DNA from: CAYYAQ01 sp964469555
GTDB taxonomy: Bacteria; Planctomycetota; UBA1135; UBA2386
DNA length: 10,313 bases
Assembly: GCA_964469555.1 (NCBI GenBank)
Contig: CAYYAQ010000185.1
Location: 1 to 10,313, forward strand
Reading direction: 5' to 3'
In this document: in pieces, positions 1 through 7,200 of the stretch
Position numbering within the stretch: position 1 is the stretch's first letter
How the letters are laid out: the number at the start of each line of letters is the position of its first letter
Notes under the pieces: model-generated
Told to the model about the DNA's origin: nothing
The model's database searches: none
What the model saw: the letters and a program-made list of their open reading frames with translations, nothing else
Position numbers and translations under genes: made by a program

Positions 1-1867
1 GTTGGTCCTCGTCGCACCAGACGATGATCTTGCCGTTCGCCGGAATGTATGTCCCGTTCGGGATCTTCCACTTCGTGGCGTTGTCAAACTCGTCGGAGAG
101 GTACATCCCACTGACGTTGACTGTCGAGCCCGAGGTGTTGGCGAGCTCAAGCCAATCCTCATACTCACCCTTCTCGTCCTTGAGTCCGGTTTCGTTCTTG
201 GCGAGGAACTCGTTGACCACGATCGGACCGACTGACCGTGGGTAGCCCACTCTATAGGAAGGCGATCGGTTGGACGCGGTGCGGGGCAGGAAGGTGATCG
301 CAGACGAGTTGGCCGACGTGTTGTGAGCGCTCGCGTAGTAATCGACGGTGCTGCCACCCTTCTGCTTCGGAATCTTCGCTCCGTACACGCCATCGTTCGC
401 AGCACCATCGCCATGGTTGCCATCGTCGAACATCGGTGTTTCGATGTACGGCCCTAGCTCGCGGTAGTAGAGGGTGGCGCCGCCGATCGCGACCGAGCTC
501 GAGACCTTCGCGGTCACCCAGACGTCCTGCTGGTGGGTCGGGTTCGCATTGCTGAGCATGAGGTTTGTGATGGTCGGCGAAGTGACCTTGACTTCGGCGT
601 GCGCGCGAAGAGCCGTCACGCGCTGCGCGACGAAAGACTTGATGCCTGGAATCGTCCGATAGGACCAGCCCCACGCCCGAATGCGCACGTCCTTCTCCCA
701 GTTGTCGGTGAAGTTCTGGTAGGTGTAGATGCCCTTGTTGTCATTCTTGACGAGCGTGTCGATCAGCGCCCGGTATCGCGCGACGCGCGGCCCCATCTTG
801 GTCCAGTCGTACTCCGTATCGAGAATCGTGCGGATGTGCGCGAGGTAGCGCTGGCGCCACTTTGCGTTCTTCACCACCTTTGTGAACAGCGGTCGCGAAC
901 TGTGGTTCTCGTTGTAGAACGGCGACAGTCTGTAGACGGAGGCCTGACCGTCGGTGTATCCCCCGAAGCAGCCATTCGTGTCCCAGGGCGTCATGACCAT
1001 GCGCCCATTTGTCTCGTCGGTGTTGATGTAGAAGTTGTGGCAGTAGCGACCGATGTAGCTGTCCAGCCAGATGAGGACCGACGCGTTGGCGTGCATCCAG
1101 ATCGCGCTGTCGACGTCGAGCACCTTGGGCAACTCTGTGTACAGGCTGCCAGCCGTCGTGTTGTTGAGCACGTTGCAGACCTTGATCAGATCGGTCCACG
1201 GCGTCGGCGCGTTCTTGAGCTTGAGTTCGTAGTAGGTCTGATAAGACGACGGCAAACTGCCTAGCCACGTGAGTGCCGTCCTGGAAGCATACGCACCGAG
1301 ATTCTGCCTTTCACCGCGGTAACGGTTCCCGTCGTTGTCGTCGAACCACTCCTTGAGCATGCCCTTGTTGACCTGCTGCGTATTGAAGTACGGGCCCCAA
1401 CTCACGCCGTTGATGTAGAGATGGATGAAGTTGGACTTCGGCGTCGGCATGAACTTCTGGAAAATGCTGTACGAGACGATCTCGCGCATCCAGGAAGGGT
1501 CAGCGAAGTTGTTGTTGAAGTTCAGCGTCTTGTAGGTCTGAAACTTCCGGTCTGGGACGTACTCGTCGATCGAGATCTTGAATGCGCGCTTGAGTGAACT
1601 ACTCGGCAGACCCCAGTACGACGAGTTGCCACGAAACCTCACGCCGACGTCCTTGAAGGTGACCCCATCGATCTTGAGATCGCACTTCATGTTCGTCTTC
1701 GTCGACCAGTTCGTCTTCAACGTGTTCCAGTAGTTCGTCCCCGAGAAGATCAGGTCGATGCGACGAACGACCGTGTCGTCGTAGAAATCCGGCGCGGCTT
1801 GTGCTACCACGAATTGGGGGAGACCGAGGAGCGCGAGGGTCACGATCAGGGCGAGTGGTCGGGTCAT
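1..1867 (-). CDS. Secreted CotH-kinase-like protein with lamin-tail domain (C-terminus beyond window)
   Basis: Reading from the ATG at 1867-1865 gives 622 uninterrupted codons to the left edge with no stop, so the gene is 3'-truncated by the window. Residues 1-22 are a signal peptide (basic start, hydrophobic core, VVA then QA), so the product is exported. Residues about 35-320 match the CotH family: RGNSS (79-83), HLYINGVSWGPYF (149-161, the usual 'NG-x-x-x-G-x-Y' strand) and the PWDTNGCFGG block (W295, D296, N298, F301, G302). CotH proteins are atypical protein kinases, first known from the Bacillus spore coat; in planctomycetes they are mostly large secreted proteins of unknown substrate. 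Residues about 430-530 look like a beta-rich linker domain. From VVNEF (550-554) to the edge the sequence resembles a lamin-tail (LTD) domain, with EDWLELANTS and later GKIIVWCDED. No clear Shine-Dalgarno precedes the start. Catalytic activity is unproven. Confidence 0.88.
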   Translation of the reverse strand, partial: MTRPLALIVTLALLGLPQFVVAQAAPDFYDDTVVRRIDLIFSGTNYWNTLKTNWSTKTNMKCDLKIDGVTFKDVGVRFRGNSSYWGLPSSSLKRAFKISIDEYVPDRKFQTYKTLNFNNNFADPSWMREIVSYSIFQKFMPTPKSNFIHLYINGVSWGPYFNTQQVNKGMLKEWFDDNDGNRYRGERQNLGAYASRTALTWLGSLPSSYQTYYELKLKNAPTPWTDLIKVCNVLNNTTAGSLYTELPKVLDVDSAIWMHANASVLIWLDSYIGRYCHNFYINTDETNGRMVMTPWDTNGCFGGYTDGQASVYRLSPFYNENHSSRPLFTKVVKNAKWRQRYLAHIRTILDTEYDWTKMGPRVARYRALIDTLVKNDNKGIYTYQNFTDNWEKDVRIRAWGWSYRTIPGIKSFVAQRVTALRAHAEVKVTSPTITNLMLSNANPTHQQDVWVTAKVSSSVAIGGATLYYRELGPYIETPMFDDGNHGDGAANDGVYGAKIPKQKGGSTVDYYASAHNTSANSSAITFLPRTASNRSPSYRVGYPRSVGPIVVNEFLAKNETGLKDEKGEYEDWLELANTSGSTVNVSGMYLSDEFDNATKWKIPNGTYIPANGKIIVWCDEDQ

Positions 1868-1946
1868 GGTTTTCTGCCTGGGAAAGCGATCTTGAGCCGG
1901 TGGGAGTAGGGCACGACGTACCTCATTTTGGCCTCAAATCACCGCG

Positions 1947-1952
1947 AAGGAG
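1947..1952 (+). promoter_or_regulatory. Shine-Dalgarno for the 60-residue membrane protein
   Basis: AAGGAG lies seven bases before a GTG at 1960. It is one of the best Shine-Dalgarno matches in the window and decides the start in favour of GTG 1960 over the ATG at 1996, whose own AGGGG (1989-1993) is only two bases away. Confidence 0.6.
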
Positions 1953-1959
1953 ACAAGAG

Positions 1960-2142
1960 GTGAGGTATTGCCCTTTGGTTACCGATGCAGGGGCGATGGA
2001 ATCTTATGTCCCCGTGACGGTCTGGATGTTCGTCGGCGGCGACCTCTTGCTGATCGCGGTGGGCATCGTCAGCCTCGTGGCGCTGAAGTGGCTGCTCCTG
2101 GACCGGGTGAGGGACGAGACCTTGCTACAGATGCGGCGGTGA
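1960..2142 (+). CDS. Small single-span membrane protein, function unknown
   Basis: A 60-residue protein starting at GTG 1960, or 48 residues if the ATG at 1996 is used. A polar N-terminus is followed by a long hydrophobic stretch (about residues 20-47, TVWMFVGGDLLLIAVGIVSL continuing through VALKWLLL). It ends in a charged tail (DRVRDETLLQMRR). This is the profile of a one-helix inner-membrane protein with a cytoplasmic basic tail. An Asp sits inside the hydrophobic stretch, which is unusual and may mark helix-helix contact or a break between two shorter segments. I do not recognise a family. It is divergent from the CotH-like gene (92-base gap) and its stop is 22 bases from the stop of the convergent lipase gene, so it appears to be a unit on its own. 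The Shine-Dalgarno and the hydrophobic profile support it as real; length alone would not. Confidence 0.55.
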   Translation: MRYCPLVTDAGAMESYVPVTVWMFVGGDLLLIAVGIVSLVALKWLLLDRVRDETLLQMRR

Positions 2143-2164
2143 TTACGCTGCAGCGAGCGAACGC

Positions 2165-2977
2165 TCACCCGAGAAGGCGTGTGAGACGGGCGAGGTAGTT
2201 GATCGGGGCGTGGTCGGCGAGGGATTCGTGCGGGTCGAACCACCGACGAAGGTCTGCGAGCTCGGCGAGATCAGGGTCGGCATCCGCGGCGCTGGAATCC
2301 CGCGCCTCCAGATGATGCATCTCGCCAGCGTGGACGAACCCGAGCTTGGGGACGACCGGAGGCAGCGTCGTCACGATGTCACGACGATTGATGACGCGGA
2401 AGAGCGGCGCCGTCAGCGTCGCGACGAACTCGTCATCACCGACTCGCGGCGAGCCAAACGTGTAGGCGACCTCAGGCGGACGGTGCGAAGCAGCGAGTGT
2501 CGCGACCGCGCCACCGAGACTGTGACCCGTGTAGAAGATCGGGGCCTGTATCGAATCGAGATGCAACGCGACCTCGTCCCACACCTTGTGAAGGGCCCTC
2601 TGGAATCCCCGGTGCACCTTGCCACCGCGGGACCAACGGACCGGGACCGCGCGGACGTTCGTCAACCAATTGCGCAGATCCGCCGTTCCACGAAACACGA
2701 GCACGGCGAAGTCCGGTCCGTCGACCGGTCGCACTACGGCACACTGCGTGCTCGCCCCGCGAAAGGACTTCTCCTCGCGAAAGCCAGCGCGCGCGAGCAT
2801 CTCTTGGCGGCCATCCCTCCGATAGATCACTCGAGCGAACTCCGCCATCCACCACGCCTGGCAGACATCGAACACCCGAATCTCGGGGTCGAACGGTGCC
2901 AAGCCCGCGGGCAAGGCGAAGAAGTCGGTCGCCTTCCCCGGATCGATCAGGGACTCCCATCGGTTGTCGAATTCCAT
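2165..2977 (-). CDS. Lipase class 3 family alpha/beta hydrolase
   Basis: A 270-residue protein of the fungal-type class 3 lipase family, which hydrolyses ester bonds of acylglycerols or related lipids. The nucleophile elbow is TGHSLGGA with Ser153; the family acid is Asp200 in NRRDIV and the base is His256 in LADHAPINYL, so the triad is complete and in the expected order. VLVFRGTADLRNWLTN (92-107) is the conserved strand and oxyanion region ('FRGT...W..N') just before the HRGF motif (122-125). AYTFGSPRVGD (171-181) is also a class 3 hallmark. The length is normal for a single-domain member. There is no signal peptide (MEFDNRWES start), so it is either cytoplasmic or exported by an unrecognised route; that is atypical for a lipase acting on external fat. 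The start is the first in-frame ATG, 41 bases from the divergent phosphatase start; no clear Shine-Dalgarno is seen. The substrate cannot be told from sequence. Confidence 0.9.
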   Translation of the reverse strand: MEFDNRWESLIDPGKATDFFALPAGLAPFDPEIRVFDVCQAWWMAEFARVIYRRDGRQEMLARAGFREEKSFRGASTQCAVVRPVDGPDFAVLVFRGTADLRNWLTNVRAVPVRWSRGGKVHRGFQRALHKVWDEVALHLDSIQAPIFYTGHSLGGAVATLAASHRPPEVAYTFGSPRVGDDEFVATLTAPLFRVINRRDIVTTLPPVVPKLGFVHAGEMHHLEARDSSAADADPDLAELADLRRWFDPHESLADHAPINYLARLTRLLG

Positions 2978-3018
2978 GTCTACCGCGTCGGGCCGTCACA
3001 CCGTACATTCCGGGCAGT

Positions 3019-3591
3019 ATGCTCCGCAAGCAAGCGCTGATCTTCGACGCCTCTCTCATGGCCCTCGCCGCGTGCTCGGCACCTCCCACCGATCCTGCCT
3101 CGAATCCCGACTTCGCCAAGTTCCTCCCGGACGCCGACGGCCTGTCCCACGTCGCGCGGATCACAGAGGACCTCTACCGCGGAGCGCAACCGACGGACCT
3201 CGGCTACGACACGCTGAGGAAGATGGGCATCAAGATCGTTATCAGCTTCCGACGGTTCAACACGAGCCGGAAAGTCGCTGAGGCAGCCGGTCTGAACTAC
3301 GTCGCGATTCCGATCTACGCGAGTGTCGGGTCCAGTCCACCGAGCGATGCCCAGGTCAAACGGTTCTTCGACACCGTCTACGACCCTGCGAAACAACCCG
3401 TCTTCTTCCACTGCCAACACGGCAAGGACCGCACCGGCATGATGGCGGCGCTCTTTCGAATCGAGCGCGAGGGCTGGAGCAACACGAAGGCAATCGAAGA
3501 GATGCAGGCGTTCGGCTACCACGACGTCTTCAGGGATCTCATCGGCTATGTGCGGAAGTACAAACCGCGCGGACTTCACCGACAGCACTGA
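3019..3591 (+). CDS. Lipoprotein dual-specificity/tyrosine phosphatase-like protein
   Basis: A 190-residue protein. The N-terminus is a lipoprotein signal: basic residues, a hydrophobic segment, then lipobox LAAC with Cys19 as the lipidation site. The mature protein should sit on a membrane outside the cytoplasm. The phosphatase P-loop is HCQHGKDRTG (131-140): Cys132 is the expected nucleophile and Arg138 the phosphate-binding residue of the Cx5R motif. Upstream, ITEDLYRGAQPTD (48-60) and LRKMGIKIVISFR (66-78) are typical of the small DSP-like phosphatases that open with 'lyRsgqP' and 'GIktvinLR'. The general acid is not obvious; Asp110 in the loop before the helix is one candidate. The substrate may be a protein phosphotyrosine, a phosphoinositide or another phosphoester; sequence alone does not decide. 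It is divergent from the lipase with only 41 bases between the start codons, so their promoters probably overlap each other or the genes. The start is the first ATG giving an intact lipoprotein signal. Confidence 0.88.
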   Translation: MLRKQALIFDASLMALAACSAPPTDPASNPDFAKFLPDADGLSHVARITEDLYRGAQPTDLGYDTLRKMGIKIVISFRRFNTSRKVAEAAGLNYVAIPIYASVGSSPPSDAQVKRFFDTVYDPAKQPVFFHCQHGKDRTGMMAALFRIEREGWSNTKAIEEMQAFGYHDVFRDLIGYVRKYKPRGLHRQH

Positions 3592-3605
3592 CCCGCGGGG
3601 TTCAG
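3588..3605. terminator. Possible hairpin between convergent genes
   Basis: CTGA-CCC pairs with GGG-TCAG around a GCG loop, with one bulged T (3601). It overlaps the phosphatase stop codon and lies five bases from the end of the convergent broken gene, where a two-way terminator would be expected. No T tract follows on either strand, so this is weak. Confidence 0.22.
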
Positions 3606-3609
3606 GCCA

Positions 3610-4020
3610 CTACGCGCAAAGGGATTCATGCGCCAACCACTCGTGCTCGATGCCGTCAAGGCTCCGCAGATCGACAGCGACGTGATCCCCGTTCTCAGGC
3701 ACATCGAACCGCGCGCGGTGGTGCATGCCCGGAAACAACCTCCCGCCGACCATCGTGTTCAAAGCCGACGAAGTGTCGCGCCGGGGAATGAACTCCCCCC
3801 CCCCCGAACGCCAGCATCCGTGTCCCATTCGACCGCGATGCGGTGCGCGGCGTTCTCCGACCCGAAACCGAGAAACGCCGGTAGAAAACGCGGTCGCATC
3901 CGCGCTAGCCGGATCAACCTCGTAGTTGACGAGCACACGCCGATCGACCAGGCCTCGAATGACTGGAGCGAGCAGCGGATTGGAGACGGAACTCCGCCGC
4001 CGAGTACCATATTTCACCAC
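3610..4020 (-). pseudogene. Degenerate DUF2071/YqjF-like gene
   Basis: Parts of one protein family are readable in two minus-strand frames. The frame beginning at GTG 4020 (GGGAG nearby) reads VIRGLVDRRVLVNYEVDP to about 3910. The next frame then reads LIRLARMRPRFLPA and FGSENAAHRIAVEWDTDAG down to the C run at 3795-3805. Downstream the first frame resumes with EFIPRRDTSSALN, GGRLFPGMHHRARFDVPENG and DLRSLDG, stopping at 3610. As I remember the DUF2071/YqjF family, NY-x-VDP and LIRL are separated by about 30 residues (the LPxPFxP segment), which are missing here, and about 80-100 C-terminal residues are also absent. The damage is therefore an internal deletion near 3910-3915, a frameshift at the homopolymer and a lost 3' end. 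Intact family members are uncharacterised. The gene follows the 37-residue membrane protein by 12 bases. The homopolymer shift alone could be a sequencing error; the deletion and truncation could not easily be. Confidence 0.7.
3795..3805. repeat. 11-base C homopolymer at a frameshift
   Basis: Eleven consecutive C on the plus strand (G on the coding strand of the broken gene). Upstream of it the family homology is in one frame (EWDTDAG), downstream in another (EFIPRRDTSS), so the tract is the point of the second frameshift. It is the only long homopolymer I see in the window. Confidence 0.9.
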
Positions 4021-4032
4021 CCTGCTCCCACC

Positions 4033-4146
4033 TCACTCCCGGGCAACAAACTCGAGTCCCAGCCCGAGTAGGATGGCGAGAATCAAGACGCCAATCATGA
4101 AAGCCTCCCAGTTCCCGATCGGTTTGTCCCGCTCTGTCTCCGTCAT
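4033..4146 (-). CDS. 37-residue single-span membrane protein, function unknown
   Basis: The protein has a charged N-terminus (MTETERDKPIGNWEA), one hydrophobic helix (about residues 17-34, FMIGVLILAILLGLGLEF) and a short charged end (ARE). A purine-rich AAGGGGAG (4164-4157) lies ten bases before the ATG at 4146, a reasonable Shine-Dalgarno, and this decides the start against longer in-frame readings that begin with arginine/cysteine-rich sequence. Its stop is 12 bases before the start of the broken DUF2071-like gene, so the two were probably one transcription unit. It is divergent from the large fusion gene, with 102 bases between starts. I do not recognise a family; the layout (polar head, one helix, almost no tail) recalls small membrane-anchored modulators, but no function can be assigned. 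Confidence 0.5.
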   Translation of the reverse strand: MTETERDKPIGNWEAFMIGVLILAILLGLGLEFVARE

Positions 4147-4248
4147 CGCTCGTACACTCCCCTTCTCATGTGATACGGGCCATTGGCGATTGCAGAATGG
4201 GCCAATACATCGGCTACGCTCCGGCACCCCCTCGAGTTTCCTGCCCGA

Positions 4249-7200
4249 ATGCGACTCAAGATCCTCCTCCCCGGTCTCGCGCTGATCTCACACTGCGCGA
4301 CCAGCATCTGCGCGCAGGAAATCTCCATCGCGACGTTTGCAGCCGACGTCACGCCGCCGATCGGCAGTCCGCTGTGCGACGGCCTCGTCCTTCCCGCTCG
4401 GAAGATCGTCGATCGGTTGTCCGCCCGCGGCATCGCGATCTTCGGAAATGACAAGCCAATCGTGTTGTGTGCAGTGGACTGGGTCGGCATCGGCAACACG
4501 GGTCACGACCAATGGCGGCGCGCGCTCGCGGCGGCGGTCGAGACCACGGTCGATCGCGTATGCGTGCACGCACTCCATCCGCACGACGCACCTGGCTGTG
4601 ACTTTGCGTCGGAGGCACTTCTCGTCGAGCACGGTCTCGGCGGAAAGATGTTCCCCGTCGAGTTCGCGCGCACGGCGATCGCGCGCACCGCGAACGCACT
4701 GAAGGCCGCTGTCAAGAAACGGGTCCGTATCACGCACTTCGCCATCGGCAAAGCCAAGGTCGAAGACGTCGCTTCCAACCGCCGCATCCTCGGCAAAAAC
4801 GGCAAGGTCGCGCACGTCCGCTTCAGCAAGTGTGGGGATTCAAAGGTCCGCGCGATGCCCGAGGGAATCATCGATCCTTGGGTGCGCGTCGTGGGGTTCT
4901 TCCGTGGCGAGCACGCCGTCGCGGCGCTCAGCTACTACGCAACGCACCCGCAGAGTTACTACGGGAGTGGCGGCGTCAGTTGTGACTTCGTCGGCCTGGC
5001 CCGCAACCGATGCGACGGGGTAATTCACAGCGGTCACTGGGTGCACTTCAACGGCGCCGGAGGCAACGTCACGGCTGGCAAATACAACGACGGCAACCCC
5101 GCGCGCCGCGCCGAGCTCACGCAGCGACTCGCGGACGGCATGTCGAAGGCGTGGCGCGAAGCGAAACGCTTCCCGATCCGGACCGCGAAACTCGACTGGC
5201 GCACGGTCGCTGTCGCGTTGCCACCATCCACCCGGTTCGATGAGCAGGCTCTCCTTTCCCAAGTCGCGGACTCCAAGCTCGCCACCCGTGAACGCGTCCG
5301 CGCCGCCCGTGACCTCGTGTGGTTCCGGCGCACGAAGCGAGGTCACAAGATCACGCTCGCGTGTCTTTCCGTCGGGAAGGCCCGCATCCTCCATCTGCCC
5401 GGGGAGTTGTTCGTCGAGTATCAGATCTTCGCATCGAAGCTACGGTCGGATCTCGAAGTGTGCACCGCGGCGTACGGTGACTACGGCCCCGGCTACATCG
5501 GCACGAAGATCGCTTACTCACAGGGCGGCTACGAGACCGGTCGGGTGTCCCGCGTCGCGCCCGAAGTGGAGACCGTACTGCGTGACGGGATCCAGTCGAT
5601 TCTCATGCCACGCGGAGGGTCCTACCGCGCCGGCACCGCCGTCGTGAAAATCACGCCGACGAAACCCGTGCGCCTCGCCGGCTACGCCAGCCGGACGAAG
5701 CCCTCTTCCGGAGTCCTGCAAGACGTCCACGCGAAGGCACTGGCGCTCGTCGATCCATCGGGCAAGCGAGCGCTCCTCCTCACCGCCGACCTCCTCGGCG
5801 TGACCAAAGCACTCGCCGACGCAGTGTGCCAACGCCTGGGGAAGGACCTCGGCCTGCCGCGTTCGGCGATCATGATCGCGACGTCGCACACGCACACCGC
5901 CCCCGCTCTCACGAGCCATCTCGCGCCGATGTTCAACTTCACGGAAGAAGAACGGGTGCGCGTCGATCGGTACACGGAGTTCGTCGAAGAACGCTTCGTC
6001 GACGTCGCGAAGAAGGCCTTCGCGCGACTCGCCCCCGCGAAACTCCACTGGGCGGTCGGTGAGTGTGGGTTCGCCGTCAACCGACGCAACAACGACGAAG
6101 CCAAGGTCCTCGAGCTGCGCGCCGCCGGCAAACTGAAAGGCCCGTTCGACCACGACGTACCCGTGCTCCGGGTCACGGACCCGAACGGCAAGCTCCGCGC
6201 AGTGGTGTTCGGCTACGCCTGCCACTGCACGGTCCTGAGCTTCCGCCGCGTGAGCGGTGACTACGCGGGCTTCGCCCAGAGCGAACTCGAGCAGCGGCAC
6301 GAGGGCGCCATCGCGATGTTCGTCGCCGGTTGCGGCGGCGACCAGAACCCGTTGCCGCGCCGCGACGTGAAGCTGGCGAAGCGCTACGGCGCGGAACTGG
6401 CGAAGAGCGTCGATGCCGCACTCACGGGAAAGATGACCGCGCTCACAGGTCCACTCCACACCGCATTCGGCTTGACATCGATTTCGTTCGACAAGGTGCC
6501 GACGAAGAAACAGCTGCAAGCGAGCCTGGAGGACAAGAACGTCTACAGGCGGCGCCACGCCCAACTCCTCCTCGACAGACTCGAGCGCGACGGCAAGATC
6601 GCAACACAGTACCCCTACCCCGTTCAGGCCTGGCGACTGGGCGACGAGCTGACGTGGGTCGCGCTCGGCGGCGAGGTCACGGTCGACTACTCGCTCGCGA
6701 TCAAGAAGATCTTTGGCGGCAAGCGGACATGGGTCGCCGCCTACTGTAACGACGTGATGGGCTACATCCCCTCGCACCGAGTCTGGCGCGAGGGCGGCTA
6801 CGAGGGCGGCGGCGCGATGCTCTACTACGGGCAGCCCTCTCGCTGGGCCGAGTCCGTCGAGACCGTCGTCATGGCGGCGGTCAAGCAAACCGTCGCGAAG
6901 ACGCTGCAAGGCGAACTGCCACGCATCCCCCCGAAGACGCCTGAAGCGGCGTTGCAGACATTTCGTATCGCACCCAGCATCCGGGTTGAATTGGTCGCCG
7001 CGGAACCAGACGTCGTCGACCCGATCGACATGGAGTTCGACGAGCACGGCAACATCTGGGTGATCGAGATGCGCGACTACCCGTTCGATGAGCGGGACGG
7101 CCACAAGCCGACGGGTCGCGTGAGAGTGCTCGAGGACATAGACGGAGACGGGCGTGTCGACAAGAGCCGCGTGTTTGCCGACAAGCTATCGTGGCCAACC

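Noticed and set aside
533..1264. Open plus-strand frame of 243 codons
   Set aside because: It lies opposite the CotH-like gene, is rich in Arg/Val/Asp as expected for an antisense frame in GC-rich DNA, and shows no domain.
2155..2166. Hairpin GAGCG-AA-CGCTC between the convergent small protein and lipase genes
   Set aside because: The stem is only 5 bp, the loop is 2 bases and there is no T tract; likely chance in GC-rich sequence.
2978..3018. Possible -35/-10 promoter boxes between lipase and phosphatase genes
   Set aside because: TTGTCG and TACATT are present but 34 bases apart, far from the usual 16-18 spacing.
2210..3040. Open plus-strand frame of 276 codons
   Set aside because: It is antisense to the lipase, whose catalytic motifs are complete; the plus-strand translation is Arg/Asp-rich with no motif.
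4183..4248. TTG start 66 bases upstream for the large fusion gene
   Set aside because: It would place 22 residues before a clear signal peptide and has no better Shine-Dalgarno than the ATG at 4249.
5518..7104. Long minus-strand open frame of 528 codons
   Set aside because: It lies antisense to ceramidase-like module 2 and the propeller start. Low-complexity Arg/Asp/Val composition and no recognisable domain mark it as a GC-driven shadow.
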